Positions 8,445 to 16,978 of a stretch of 62,531 bases of DNA are shown here, piece by piece. The DNA is from Salinisphaera sp. G21_0. GTDB taxonomy: Bacteria > Pseudomonadota > Gammaproteobacteria > Pseudomonadales > Endozoicomonadaceae. Position numbers and translations under genes: made by a program. The notes beneath the pieces are model-generated. The model had not been told where the DNA came from. It searched no databases and saw only the letters and a program-made list of their open reading frames with translations. The stretch covers positions 1 to 62,531 of the forward strand of contig NZ_JAGHQW010000038.1 of assembly GCF_017744115.1 (NCBI RefSeq). The letters run 5' to 3'. Within the stretch, counting starts at the first letter, position 1. Each line of letters starts with the position of its first letter.

Positions 8445-8959
8445 GTCTTTAATAACCCACCGTCACAACTGACTTATTCAATAGACAAACATCATCTAAT
8501 ACAAAAAAATCCCATAATTCAGTCCATTTCAAGCACAAAAACGACTCCGGATAATTTTCAGAACCCTTCAAATCATAGGTACCTTAGGGGCAGCAGCTTG
8601 AGACACCATTGTGGCAAATACACAACCAGGGAGTACATCCACGAATAGAATATACTATTGTCGTCTATTGATTTACTTATGGATCAACGTAAAATTTGCC
8701 ACTGTCATTACAGGCCTGAAAATGGCCAGATCGTAACGTTTCCTATCTGCCTGAACAATCCAATGGCTTAGCCACTGGGTGTTTTCCTTATTAGCCAGAT
8801 AGTGCGGCTTACAGCATTGAACGCGCGACTTGCCGCAAAAAAATACCCCCGATCACACAATTTAACCCTGGTTGTTTCGATAAATACCCCTAATTCGATG
8901 GGCGGTAGCGTCTCTGCGAGGTTATAAACCCGGGCCAGCACACTTTCTACGACCATCAT
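8445..8959. other. gene-poor stretch
   Basis: I see no convincing gene here. A 63-codon minus-strand ORF (8768-8959) has no recognisable family and abuts the RAYT remnant. The last about 70 bases (from CTGCGAGGTTATAAACCCG at about 8915) match the sequence downstream of the other RAYT copy at 12359-12403, so they belong to the RAYT flank. Confidence 0.4.
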
Positions 8960-9964
8960 CTATGCAGAACTACTGGCGAATTTCCGCACTATCCGGCTGA
9001 CGGTTGTATAGTGCAGGCCCACATAATCAGCAATCTCGGTAAGGCTATCACCGCCGGAGTGATAAGCAGAAATAATAGCCTCATCACGATAACTGGCTGC
9101 TTCCAGAAAGTGGCTAAGAGGTGGAGCAGTTTTCCGCCGCTGCTTATGGGGCACTTCAGAAAGAACTGCTTTCCCTTTGGGTTTATAGGCCAACTGTTTG
9201 TTGATGAAATTATCGTCGCCCAGATAGAACTGCTGTTTAAGGTGCTCCCAGATATTTACGCCAACGCCCTCGGCAACAAACCGGGCAAAGCTGACAATGG
9301 CTTCATCACGATCACTGCCAAAATAGAGCAGCGTGGCATCAGTGGCCAGCCAGGATGGAGAATCAAACAGCCCAGTGGTATAGCAGTAACTACTCCACGG
9401 CCACTCATCCGGCGACTTGACCATTTTGGCTCTGACCGGGTTTAACACGACGTACCGGCTCAGCTCCATAAGGTAAGCATCTTTATCCACAAGAATGGAT
9501 TTATAAGTAGTTGGCCAAATGGAATCGTATATTTCTGGCTAAGTGGGCAGTCACTATGCAAGGCACACCGAAGGGAGCATAGCCTTAGCTATGTGACCGG
9601 AGTTGTAACGCCGCAGAGTGACTGTCCACTTAGTCAGAAAATACGATTTCATATGGTTAACTACTTAGCGCCCCTGGAAAAGATCACCTACCCGTCCGTA
9701 CTTACGATTGAACCGAACCGTGTAAACGCCATTGAGCTGTCGCATACCTGCGGATAAATTAGCATCCGGCGTTTCTACCACCAAATGGTAATGATTGGTC
9801 ATCAGGCAGAACGAATGAACTACCCAGTTAAACCACACACTTGCCAGAGTATCGAGAAACAATTGAAAATCGGAATCCTCACGGTAGATAGGTTTGCGTT
9901 CATTGCCACGAGAAGTTACATGCATCAAAGCACCAGCGTACTCAATTCGTAGAGGCCTGCTCAT
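8960..9964 (-). pseudogene. REP-associated tyrosine transposase (RAYT), interrupted by a MITE
   Basis: The N-terminal half (MSRPLRIEYAGALMHVTSRGNE, with the HxH motif NHYHLVVET) and the C-terminal half (DKDAYLMELSRYVVLNPVRAK to the DNA-binding end) are separated by a 160-bp insertion at 9506-9665. A second lesion is a 6-base deletion in the N-terminal part (LASVWFNWV instead of LAEVCERFNWV in the intact copy at 12404-13252). RAYTs are single-strand HUH endonucleases that process REP-type repeats. Confidence 0.9.
9506..9665. mobile_element. 160-bp palindromic MITE with TA target duplication
   Basis: Comparison with the uninterrupted RAYT at 12404-13252 defines the edges exactly: TTATAGCG became TTATA-[element]-TAGCG, duplicating TA. 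The ends AGTAGTTGGCCAAATGG and the complement of CATATGGTTAACTACT are inverted repeats, and the similarity continues inwards for about 65 bases on each side, so the whole element can fold. TA duplication points to an IS630/Tc1-mariner-type transposase acting in trans. A shortened relative is at 38277-38314. Confidence 0.9.
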
Positions 9965-9982
9965 TTCCATAGACTTCATTTT

Positions 9983-10062
9983 TATTGATAGAACTGGAAA
10001 AGTAGACCAATTAATCAATGATGCACAATGAAAGACCTGCCCCCGGTTTCCGGTTTTTGACC
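9983..10062. repeat. RAYT-associated repeat (GCACAATGAAAGACCTG-CCCCGG)
   Basis: Upstream of the RAYT remnant is GAACTGGAAAAGTAGACCA, then GATGCACAATGAAAGACCTGCCCCCGG. The same unit, usually reading AAAGACCTGACCCCGGTTTT, recurs at about 13272-13340, 13486-13622, 34411-34475 and 37223-37306, and was the insertion target of the IS1111-type element at 10854. Confidence 0.75.
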
Positions 10063-10126
10063 CTGTTCTTCACAAAAATAGATATGTTAAAGTAAATGTA
10101 GAAACGACTACTGGCTGAGGCACCCC

Positions 10127-10417
10127 ATGAGACCATCGGCAGCATTAAAAAAATACCGGGCAAAGATCAAAGCCGTTATAAAAGAACATAAAGCAGCTAA
10201 TGCCCGGGTATTTGGCTCTGTATTGAATGGAACCGACACCGAAACCAGTGACCTTGACATACTGATTGACCCGGGTCAGGACATGACCCTGTTTGATATT
10301 GGAGCGATTCGTCACAAACTCAAGCAGTTAACTGGTGTAGAAGTCGACATCCTGACTCCTGGCTCACTTTCAGACACGATCAGAGATGAAGTCCTTTTGC
10401 AGGCAAAGCCCATATGA
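10127..10417 (+). CDS. mntA: MntA-type nucleotidyltransferase antitoxin
   Basis: The 96-residue protein has the minimal nucleotidyltransferase signature: VFGSVLNGTDTETSDLDILID, i.e. GS followed by DxD, with a further Asp in VEVDILTP. In the MntA/HepT type VII systems this protein AMPylates a tyrosine of the HEPN toxin and neutralises it. The stop overlaps the start of the next gene (ATGA, 10414-10417), as usual for the pair. It sits in an IS/RAYT-rich stretch between the export genes and the assembly genes. Confidence 0.88.
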   Translation: MRPSAALKKYRAKIKAVIKEHKAANARVFGSVLNGTDTETSDLDILIDPGQDMTLFDIGAIRHKLKQLTGVEVDILTPGSLSDTIRDEVLLQAKPI

Positions 10418-10779
10418 AAGGGAAAAATGCACTGAGGCTAGTGGAGTATCTTTCTCACATAGTTGAGGCAGTGGGGCGAATACAAGCGTACATCGCTGAT
10501 TTGAAGAGTGAACAAGAATTTTACGAAAACACGCTCGTTCAGGATGCAGTCATCCGAAACCTTGAAATTATTGGTGAAGCCAGCAACAACGTTGATAAAC
10601 ACTTTCCTCAGTTTGTGAAAGATCACAAAGATGTACCTTTTATTTATGCCTATGAAATGAGAAATGCCCTTGCTCATGGCTACTTTAAAGTTGACCTTCC
10701 CATTGTCTGGCAAACCATTGAGAATGATTTGCCTGCATTAGCAAGCAGTGTTCAGAAATTAATTGAATCAATTGAATAG
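10414..10779 (+). CDS. hepT: HepT-type HEPN ribonuclease toxin (DUF86)
   Basis: The 121-residue all-helical protein carries the HEPN active-site motif RX4HXY as RNALAHGY (around residue 87) in the context YEMRNALAHGYFKVDLPIVWQTIENDL. The upstream conserved segment VIRNLEIIGEASNNVDKHF is typical of DUF86. HepT cleaves RNA when it is not modified by MntA. Overlap with mntA indicates a two-gene operon. Confidence 0.9.
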   Translation: MKGKNALRLVEYLSHIVEAVGRIQAYIADLKSEQEFYENTLVQDAVIRNLEIIGEASNNVDKHFPQFVKDHKDVPFIYAYEMRNALAHGYFKVDLPIVWQTIENDLPALASSVQKLIESIE

Positions 10780-10954
10780 ATGAGCCTGAGTATCTGTTGT
10801 GCAATAGCTCATTTTTGATAATACACGACGTAAATGTGCACAATGAAAGACCTAATGGAATGGTCCGCCCCGCTCCCAAAACGGCTTCAAATGAGCCAAA
10901 ATAGAATGAGTTTGGTAGGACATCATTCAAAATAAGAAACGGAGCGAACCATCC

Positions 10955-12007
10955 ATGGGCAAGGTTAACAAATCAGGAGCTAATCAAAAAGGCCAGGTTG
11001 CTTTTCTCGGAATTGATCTGAGCAAAAAGAGTTTCCAGCTACATGGTGTTGATGCCAAAGGTCATGTGGTTATCAAAAAGAAACTTAATCGCAAAGCACT
11101 CTTGCCCTTTATTGCCAATCTGCCTCAATGCGCTATTGGCATGGAAGCTTGTGGAGGTTCACACTACTGGTGTCGTAAATTTACTGAACTGGGTTATGAC
11201 GTTCGTATTATGGCTCCCCAGTTCGTAAAACCATACGTAAAGTCGAACAAGAATGATGCTGCTGATGCTGAGGCTATCTGTGAAGCAATGCAACGGCCCA
11301 GCATGCGCTTTGTACCAACCAAAACAATTGAGCAGCAGGATATTCAGAGCCTGCACAGAATACGCAGCCAGGCCGTGGCCAGAAGGACTGCATTGGGTAA
11401 CCAGATCAGAGGTTTGTTAATGGAATACGGGGTCATTATTCCCAAGGGCATAGCCTTCATCCGTAAACAGATCCCCCTGGTTCTGGAAGATGCTGAAAAC
11501 GGTTTAACAGTGTTGTTCCGTGAACTGCTCAGTGAACTGTACGAAGAGATGAAACACCTGGACGAGCGAGTAGAAAAGCTTGAACAAAAGCTCGAAACCA
11601 TTGCAGCCAATAATGTAGCTTGCAAACTATTGCTAACCATACCCGGCATTGGGTTGCTCAGTGCTACGGCACTGTTTGCTGCGATTGGTGATATATCAGC
11701 ATTTAAAAATGGCAGGGAAATGGCTGCCTGGCTGGGCTTGGTGCCAAAGCAACAATCGACCGGTGGCGTGCCCACGTTGCTGGGGATCAGTAAACGGGGC
11801 GATACTTACCTGCGAACCCTGTTGATACACGGTGGCAGAACCGTTGTCAGGGTAGCCGACAAACACGACCATCGCTGTAATAACTGGATTAAAGAGCTTG
11901 ATCAGCGCAGGGGCAAGAATATATCAGCAGTGGCTGTTGCCAATAAAAACGCTCGCATTGCCTGGGCTGTGTTAACCAAGAAAGAGCCGTACAAGGCAGC
12001 TGCATGA
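10955..12007 (+). CDS. IS110-family (IS1111 group) transposase
   Basis: The 350-residue recombinase has the N-terminal RuvC-like DEDD domain, with GIDLSKKSFQLHG (first Asp) and NDAADAEAICEAM (late Asp pair). The C-terminal transposase_20 domain follows: TIPGIGLLSATALFAAIGDISAFKNG ... QQSTGGVPTLLGISKRGD, containing the active serine region. The length and motifs are intact, so it may be active. Members of this family are guided by an RNA encoded within the element; the likely RNA is described at 12122-12260. Confidence 0.95.
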   Translation: MGKVNKSGANQKGQVAFLGIDLSKKSFQLHGVDAKGHVVIKKKLNRKALLPFIANLPQCAIGMEACGGSHYWCRKFTELGYDVRIMAPQFVKPYVKSNKNDAADAEAICEAMQRPSMRFVPTKTIEQQDIQSLHRIRSQAVARRTALGNQIRGLLMEYGVIIPKGIAFIRKQIPLVLEDAENGLTVLFRELLSELYEEMKHLDERVEKLEQKLETIAANNVACKLLLTIPGIGLLSATALFAAIGDISAFKNGREMAAWLGLVPKQQSTGGVPTLLGISKRGDTYLRTLLIHGGRTVVRVADKHDHRCNNWIKELDQRRGKNISAVAVANKNARIAWAVLTKKEPYKAAA

Positions 12008-12121
12008 ACATGGCCATTAAACTATTAGACATTTGTCGTTAGACAAGAAAAGCAAAAGCGGTTAATCAGTGTAAGAAGCCTGCAACGAGTTGCGCGGATA
12101 AAGTTCAAATGATGGCATAAA

Positions 12122-12260
12122 AGGTAAGACCTGCACTCCCTTGAACCTGACCGGGGTCAGGGCCCGTAGAGGCCGAAGACCTGATGAGGTGGGAGTGAGC
12201 GGATTCCATCAGGGCCAGAGGCATTGAGACCTCCCCCCAAAGGCCGGATATATGGAAGCA
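12122..12260 (+). ncRNA. candidate bridge RNA of the IS1111-type element
   Basis: CACTCCC (12134-12140) pairs with GGGAGTG (12191-12197). The enclosed loop contains CCGGGGTCAGG (12151-12161), complementary to the right half of the target, and AAGACCTGA (12176-12184), identical to its left half. Downstream, ATTCCAT (12203-12209) is complementary to the element's left end ATGGAAT (10855-10861), and ATATAT (12248-12253) equals its right end (12311-12316). The two-loop arrangement matches bridge RNAs known from IS110 elements. The exact RNA ends are unknown. A second copy of the region is at 13628-13923. Confidence 0.65.
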
Positions 12261-12403
12261 TTACTCTTTAGTCATGATGGAAAACTTATCCTTGCAAAGC
12301 GGGGCGGACCATATATGACCTCGGTTTTTGTGACAGTAATGTCACCCGGCTACCCGACCTGCGAGGTTATAAACCCGAGCCAAGACACTGTTACAGCCAT
12401 TAT

Positions 12404-13252
12404 CTATACAGAACCACTGTCGGATTTGCGCAATATCCGGCTGACTGTTGTATAGTGCAGGCCAACATAATCAGCAATCTCGGTAAGACTATAACCGCCG
12501 GAGTGATAGGCAGAAATAATAGCCTCATCACGATAACTGGCTGCTTCCAGAAAGTGGCTGAGTGGTGGAGCGGTTTTTCGGCGCTGCTTATGGGGCACTT
12601 CAGAAAGAGCTGTTTTCCCTTTGGGCTTATAGGCCAACTGTTCGTTGATGAAATTATCGTCGCCCAGATAGATCTGCTGTTTAAGGTGCTCCCAGATATT
12701 TACGCCAACGCCCTCGGCAACAAACCGGGCAAAGCTGACAATGGCTTCATCACGATCACTGCCAAAATAGCCCAGCGTGGCATCAGTGGCCAGCCAGGGT
12801 GGAGAATCAAACAGGCCAGTGGTATAGCAGTAACTGCTCCACGGCCACTCATCCGGCGACTTGACCATTTTGGCTCTGACCGGGTTTAACACGACGTAGC
12901 GGCTCAGCTCCATAAGGTAAGCATCTTTGTCCACAAGAATGGATTTATAGCGCCCCTGGAAAAGATGACCTACTCGACCGTACTTACGATTGAACCGAAC
13001 CGTGTAAACGCCATTGAGCTGTCGCATACCTGCGGATAAATTAGCATCCGGTGTTTCCACCACCAGGTGGTAATGATTGGTCATCAGGCAGAACGAATGA
13101 ACTACCCAGTTAAACCGTTCACACACTTCTGCCAGGGTATCGAGAAACAATTGAAAATCGGAATCCTCACGGTAGATGGCTTTGCGCTCATTGCCGCGAG
13201 AAGTTACATGCATCAAAGCACCAGCGTACTCAATTCGTAGTGGTCTGCTCAT
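12404..13252 (-). CDS. REP-associated tyrosine transposase (RAYT), intact
   Basis: This Y1-type HUH transposase starts MSRPLRIEYAGALMHVTSRGNE. It has the metal-binding HxH in FCLMTNHYHLVVETPDANLS and the tyrosine-containing segment LFQGRYKSILVDKDAYLMELSRYVVLNPVRA. The C-terminus ends in a helix-turn-helix-like region (LTEIADYVGLHYTTVSRI). At 282 residues it is near full length and serves as the reference for the broken copies at 8960 and 53902. It is flanked upstream by the GCACAATGAAAGACCTGACCCCGG repeat that it presumably acts on. I used the Met of MSRPL rather than the longer upstream ORF. Confidence 0.92.
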   Translation of the reverse strand: MSRPLRIEYAGALMHVTSRGNERKAIYREDSDFQLFLDTLAEVCERFNWVVHSFCLMTNHYHLVVETPDANLSAGMRQLNGVYTVRFNRKYGRVGHLFQGRYKSILVDKDAYLMELSRYVVLNPVRAKMVKSPDEWPWSSYCYTTGLFDSPPWLATDATLGYFGSDRDEAIVSFARFVAEGVGVNIWEHLKQQIYLGDDNFINEQLAYKPKGKTALSEVPHKQRRKTAPPLSHFLEAASYRDEAIISAYHSGGYSLTEIADYVGLHYTTVSRILRKSDSGSV

Positions 13253-13271
13253 TTCCATACACTTCATTTTT

Positions 13272-13340
13272 ATTAATGGAACTGGGAAAGTAGACCAATA
13301 AATCAATTATGCACAATGAAAGACCTGACCCCGGTTTTCC
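13272..13340. repeat. RAYT-associated repeat
   Basis: This is GGAACTGGGAAAGTAGACC followed by TATGCACAATGAAAGACCTG and ACCCCGGTTTTCC. It is a near copy of the unit upstream of the other RAYT (9983-10062), in the same position relative to its gene. Confidence 0.8.
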
Positions 13341-13627
13341 AACCATGGTTACCCATGGCTATGCAAAACTCGCTTCCGGCTGATGGTTAATCTTTACCGG
13401 GTAGGAGTCGAACCCACTGGATTTCAACGAATGATTTCAGTTTATAAAACCTCCCACATTCTCAGGCTTCGCCTGTCGCCATCAAGACTTGACCCCGGTT
13501 TTATCAACCCTTAAGGGAAACATAGCCTGACCCCGGTTTTTTTAATGGAACTGGAAAAGTAGACCAATTAATCAATGATGCACAATGAAAGACCTGACCC
13601 CAGTTTCTTGACCCCAGTTTCTGGGTG
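13341..13627. repeat. cluster of RAYT-type repeat units, no gene
   Basis: No coding region is visible. The stretch holds at least four short units with GACCCCGGTTTT or GACCCCAGTTTC (near 13490, 13530, 13598 and 13612), including one complete GATGCACAATGAAAGACCTG unit at about 13576. This suggests repeated insertion or slippage of the same element. Confidence 0.6.
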
Positions 13628-13923
13628 CTAAACTATTAAACAATTGACGTTAAACAAGAAAAGCAAAAGCGGTTAATCAGTGTAAGAAGCCTGCAACGAG
13701 TTGCGTGGATAAAGTTCAAATGATGGCATAAAAGGTAAGACCTGCACTCCCTTGAACCTGCTCGGGGTCAGGGCCCGTAGAGGCCGAAGACCTGATGAGG
13801 CGGGAGTGAGCGGATTCCATCAGGGCCAGAGGCATTGAGTCCTCACCCGAAGGCCGGATATATGGAAGCATTACTCTTTAAAAGCCGTTGTGACAACTTT
13901 TCCTTGCAATGCGGGGCGGACCA
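13628..13923 (+). mobile_element. solo right end of the IS1111-type element with a second candidate bridge RNA
   Basis: From TAAACTATTA to GCGGGGCGGACCA this matches the 3' non-coding part of the element at 12022-12311 with few differences, but the transposase gene is absent. The paired stem (13745-13751 with 13802-13808) and both candidate guide segments (CGGGGTCAGG at 13763-13772, AAGACCTGA at 13787-13795) are kept. The right flank is again GACCCCGGTTTCCGG, the RAYT repeat. It may be a deletion derivative that could be mobilised in trans. Confidence 0.75.
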
Positions 13924-13977
13924 TATATGACCCCGGTTTCCGGTTTTCCTTGTGCGGTTTTCCTTGTGAAAAAAAGT

Positions 13978-14649
13978 ATGAGCTTAAATAGAAAGAAAAT
14001 AAGGTACCTCGTACCCGAACAATTCAGGGAGTATATACAAAAGGTTAGAGGTAAGAGTGTGTATCATGATTACTATGATAAGCTCGAATGTATATACATA
14101 CATATACCAAAAGCAGCAGGGTCCAGTGTTGGAATGGCTCTATTTGGTACTGACAAACCAGGTCATTATCCAATAAAAGATTTTGAATGGGAGAATGAAA
14201 AAAAATTCAACAAATATTACAAGTTTACTTTTGTAAGAAACCCATATTCAAGACTGGAGTCTGCGTTTTTTTATCTAAAAGAGGGAGGTAAAAGCGATAG
14301 AGATAAGGAGTTTTCAAGAAAATTCATCTCTAAATATAAGTCTTTTGAAGACTTCATTACTAATGGATTGCAGGAAGACTCTATTAAAAATTGGATTCAT
14401 TTCATTCCTCAATGTGATTTTTTAATCAATCATGATGGTTTAATCGACGTAGATTTCATTGGAAAACTTGAAAATATTGAAATTGACTTCATTGAGGTTT
14501 GTGAAAAATTAAACATAAAGCGCAGCCTTTGCTTTGAAAACAGAACAAAACAGAAAAAAAGTGTGCTCTATACCAAAAACATGAAAGAAATAGTAAACAC
14601 TATTTACAAGAATGATTTTGAGTTATTAGGATATGAGAAAAAGATTTAA
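13978..14649 (+). CDS. carbohydrate sulfotransferase (sulfotransferase family 2 type)
   Basis: It would transfer sulfate from PAPS to a sugar of the polysaccharide, in the cytoplasm or at the membrane. The two PAPS-binding motifs are clear: the 5'-phosphosulfate loop YIHIPKAAGSSVG (residues about 40-52) and the 3'-phosphate motif FVRNPYSRLESAF (about 85-97). The 223 residues form a single domain without a membrane segment. I chose the ATG at 13978; the longer ORF starts inside the IS1111 end. The base composition is AT-rich like the next genes. Genes for PAPS supply (cysD, cysN, cysC) and PAP removal (cysQ) lie at 25150-31526, which supports the role. Confidence 0.85.
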   Translation: MSLNRKKIRYLVPEQFREYIQKVRGKSVYHDYYDKLECIYIHIPKAAGSSVGMALFGTDKPGHYPIKDFEWENEKKFNKYYKFTFVRNPYSRLESAFFYLKEGGKSDRDKEFSRKFISKYKSFEDFITNGLQEDSIKNWIHFIPQCDFLINHDGLIDVDFIGKLENIEIDFIEVCEKLNIKRSLCFENRTKQKKSVLYTKNMKEIVNTIYKNDFELLGYEKKI

Positions 14650-14662
14650 GGAAGCATTATAA

Positions 14663-15808
14663 GTGAACATATTAATTTACATTGACGCACTGGAGCGATA
14701 TCGTTTTTTTAATCGGATAAAAGACAAAGGCAACAATATAACATACGTTACCCACCTTCTATCTGTATACATCCTCACAAAAATCAAAAATCAGAACTGC
14801 GTTCTTGTAAGAACAAACAAAGCAAATACTTTAAAGCGAGTTCAAAACACTGTTGATGACCTAGATGGTGGATTAGCGAGCAAAAGTTTGAATGAAATCT
14901 ACTCATCTATTTTTAATATCACAAAAACCTTAACGGAAAATACAAGATATGATTTTGCTTTTGTCTGGAATGGCCAAAGAATATTCCAAAGAGCATTTGC
15001 TGATGCAGTAATTTCAGAAGGAGTTAAAATTAAGTTTTTTGAAATAACGAATTTACCCGGAAAAATTCAGGTTGATGATAAAGGTGTTAATGCCCAATCT
15101 TCCTTCCTATCAAGATTGATTAATTGTGAGGGACGATCAAATAAACAGGACTGGATAGATTGGAAAAGGAATTTTCAAGACACTGCTGATAAAAAAATAG
15201 TAGGCCAAGTAACACTACTAAAAAAAATCAATTTATATTATTTATTGGATTATATTGGCGTTTTGCTGTTAGGTTGCTTAGAAGTAGAGAAAAACTCTTT
15301 TTTTAAAAAGCTTATAAAAAAGATAAACTACAAAAAGCAAATGATACCAAATGAAGGAATACCAGAAGGTTATATTTTTTTTCCTCTACAGGTTTCATCA
15401 GACAGCCAAGTTTTGATTAATTATCATGGAGACCTTTTTTCAGCATTGGATGAAGCTTTAGTTATCGCAAAAACTCACAAACTCACTCTGGTTATCAAAC
15501 CTCACCCCGCTGAAACAGACCTTGCTCTTCTGAAGATATTGCTGGATAAAAAAAGTAGGCATAATTTTATTATTTCTAATTCAAACACAATTGATTTAAT
15601 AAAGTCAGCAAAAAAAATTATCACTATTAATTCAACAGTAGGACTTGAGGCTCTACTACTAGAAAAAGAGGTGTATTTCCTAGGGGAAAGTATCTATAAA
15701 AACATTAGCGAAGCAGAAATGGCCAATTTGATTTTAGATATTTTCATCGATGTAGATTATTTCTCAAAAAAACAATTCCTGATAGGTGATGTTTTAAATA
15801 ATGAATGA
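14663..15808 (+). CDS. capsule polysaccharide transferase, KpsS/KpsC-like
   Basis: The C-terminal half has the features of the Capsule_synth family: FFPLQVSSDSQV, LVIKPHPAE and TINSTVGLEALL, a GT-B-like nucleotide-sugar site. Characterised relatives (KpsC, KpsS) transfer beta-Kdo from CMP-Kdo. The nearby kdsA, kdsB and kdsD genes make CMP-Kdo, so Kdo transfer is a reasonable inference, but the exact acceptor is unknown. The start is GTG at 14663, preceded by AGGAAGC. It has 381 residues, and its end overlaps the next gene by eight bases. Confidence 0.7.
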   Translation: MNILIYIDALERYRFFNRIKDKGNNITYVTHLLSVYILTKIKNQNCVLVRTNKANTLKRVQNTVDDLDGGLASKSLNEIYSSIFNITKTLTENTRYDFAFVWNGQRIFQRAFADAVISEGVKIKFFEITNLPGKIQVDDKGVNAQSSFLSRLINCEGRSNKQDWIDWKRNFQDTADKKIVGQVTLLKKINLYYLLDYIGVLLLGCLEVEKNSFFKKLIKKINYKKQMIPNEGIPEGYIFFPLQVSSDSQVLINYHGDLFSALDEALVIAKTHKLTLVIKPHPAETDLALLKILLDKKSRHNFIISNSNTIDLIKSAKKIITINSTVGLEALLLEKEVYFLGESIYKNISEAEMANLILDIFIDVDYFSKKQFLIGDVLNNE

Positions 15809-16973
15809 GATAGATAGCTTAAGCCAAAAAACAAAAAGAAGTTGGTTGTCACCACCTGTTGTTTTCTTGTCAGTTTGGTTGCTAGTTTTTATACTATACT
15901 CCTTTAGACTTTCTAACCAACTAATATTCACCTCTATTGAAGTTTTTAAAGTTTTAGGCTCAATTGCGGCTTTTTTTTTACTTGGTTATATATTATCTTT
16001 TATTTTTTTAAAAGGAAGTAGCCTGCGAAATTATCAGGTCATAGAATCTGATATAAGTAAACTTAAGAATTGGTTTTATTTTTGGGTTGTAGTTACAGTT
16101 TGTGAAATAATATTATCCGGTGGCGTACCTATGCTTTGGTATCTAACGGGTATATCAAAAACATACTTCGACTTCGGCATCCCTGGTCTTCATGGCTTGA
16201 TGAATGCCTTACTATTAACAATTTCGCTGAATGCCTATATCTCCTATTTAACGACTCAGAAAAAAGAGTATCTTTTCTTCGTCTTCTTTATAATATTCTG
16301 GGGAATATTTGTTATAGCAAGACAGCTTGTCGTCGTATATTTACTTGAGATTTTGTTTGTTTACTGCTTGTATCAACCCAAAAAAATTGTACTAAAGAGT
16401 TTGTTGAAAATTTTTTTCCTCACCATACTTTCCATACTTATTTTTGGTTGGGTTGGCGACTTCCGAAATGGTAGAGAAGTTATTATTGCAATATCTTCAC
16501 TAAGCTTCCATTATCCAGACTGGTTGCCATCAGGTTTTCTATGGGTCTATATGTATTTGGTTACACCTATAAACAACCTTATTAACGCTACAATCTATTT
16601 TGAACCTTCTGACTATAGTTTTTTTAATACAACTATATCCCAGCTTTTACCAAGCTTTTTAAGAAGAGCTATTTATGGTGTGCAAGTAGCATTTGAGCGA
16701 GAATGGTTATATGCAAGATCATTTACTGTGTCATCAGCATTTATCAACCCCTTCAATGACGTAGGTTTTAAAGGGATTGTTATTTTTTCTTTATTTATTG
16801 GGGCAGTTTCTTCATTCGTATGGCACTACACAAAAAAGTCATTTTTGTTTTTAGCCGCTGTTATTTTACAGTGCCTAGCTCTTTCTGTTTTTGTAAATCA
16901 CTTTTTCTACCTTCCTGTAATATCTCAACTTTTTTGGTACTTTGTGATTAGCCACAGATTTAAATTTAAGTAA
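15801..16973 (+). CDS. oligosaccharide repeat-unit polymerase (Wzy-like)
   Basis: The 390-residue protein consists almost entirely of hydrophobic helices, about ten to twelve, with short polar loops and a larger periplasmic loop around WVGDFRNGREVIIAISSLSF. This topology is typical of O-antigen/capsule polymerases, whose sequences are highly variable, so assignment rests on topology and position between a transferase and a glycosyltransferase. It would join lipid-linked repeat units in the periplasm. The start overlaps the previous stop and the base composition is strongly AT-rich. Confidence 0.72.
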   Translation: MNEIDSLSQKTKRSWLSPPVVFLSVWLLVFILYSFRLSNQLIFTSIEVFKVLGSIAAFFLLGYILSFIFLKGSSLRNYQVIESDISKLKNWFYFWVVVTVCEIILSGGVPMLWYLTGISKTYFDFGIPGLHGLMNALLLTISLNAYISYLTTQKKEYLFFVFFIIFWGIFVIARQLVVVYLLEILFVYCLYQPKKIVLKSLLKIFFLTILSILIFGWVGDFRNGREVIIAISSLSFHYPDWLPSGFLWVYMYLVTPINNLINATIYFEPSDYSFFNTTISQLLPSFLRRAIYGVQVAFEREWLYARSFTVSSAFINPFNDVGFKGIVIFSLFIGAVSSFVWHYTKKSFLFLAAVILQCLALSVFVNHFFYLPVISQLFWYFVISHRFKFK

Positions 16974-16978
16974 AACAT

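Larger units (their letters stand above)
10854..12316 (+). mobile_element. IS1111-type IS110-family element inserted in a RAYT repeat
   Basis: The element carries one transposase gene, a long 3' non-coding part and subterminal inverted repeats (TGGTCCGCCCCGCT at 10861-10874 and AGCGGGGCGGACCA at 12298-12311). Subterminal repeats and a 3' non-coding RNA region mark the IS1111 subgroup. The left flank GCACAATGAAAGACCT and right flank GACCTCGGTTTTT together rebuild the RAYT-associated repeat, so the target was that repeat. There is no target duplication, as is usual for IS110. Confidence 0.9.

Noticed and set aside
8680-8775. Small + strand frame MDQRKICHCHYRPENGQ.
   Set aside because: It has only 31 codons, no ribosome site and no family. 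The Cys/His content alone is not evidence.
8901-8911. GGCGGTAGCGT, identical to the core of the ops element used by RfaH in polysaccharide operons.
   Set aside because: It lies downstream of a RAYT remnant and far from any glycan gene start, with no JUMPstart context. A chance match is the simpler explanation.
8768-8959. Minus-strand frame of 63 codons next to the RAYT remnant.
   Set aside because: The part near 8915-8959 is RAYT flank shared with 12359-12403. The remainder matches nothing, and no start signal is seen.
13398-13425. The minus strand reads GTGGGTTCGACTCCTAC, like the T arm and 3' end of a tRNA, possibly an attachment site.
   Set aside because: The rest of a tRNA (acceptor 5' side, anticodon arm) cannot be found, and no integrase with a matching second site is present.
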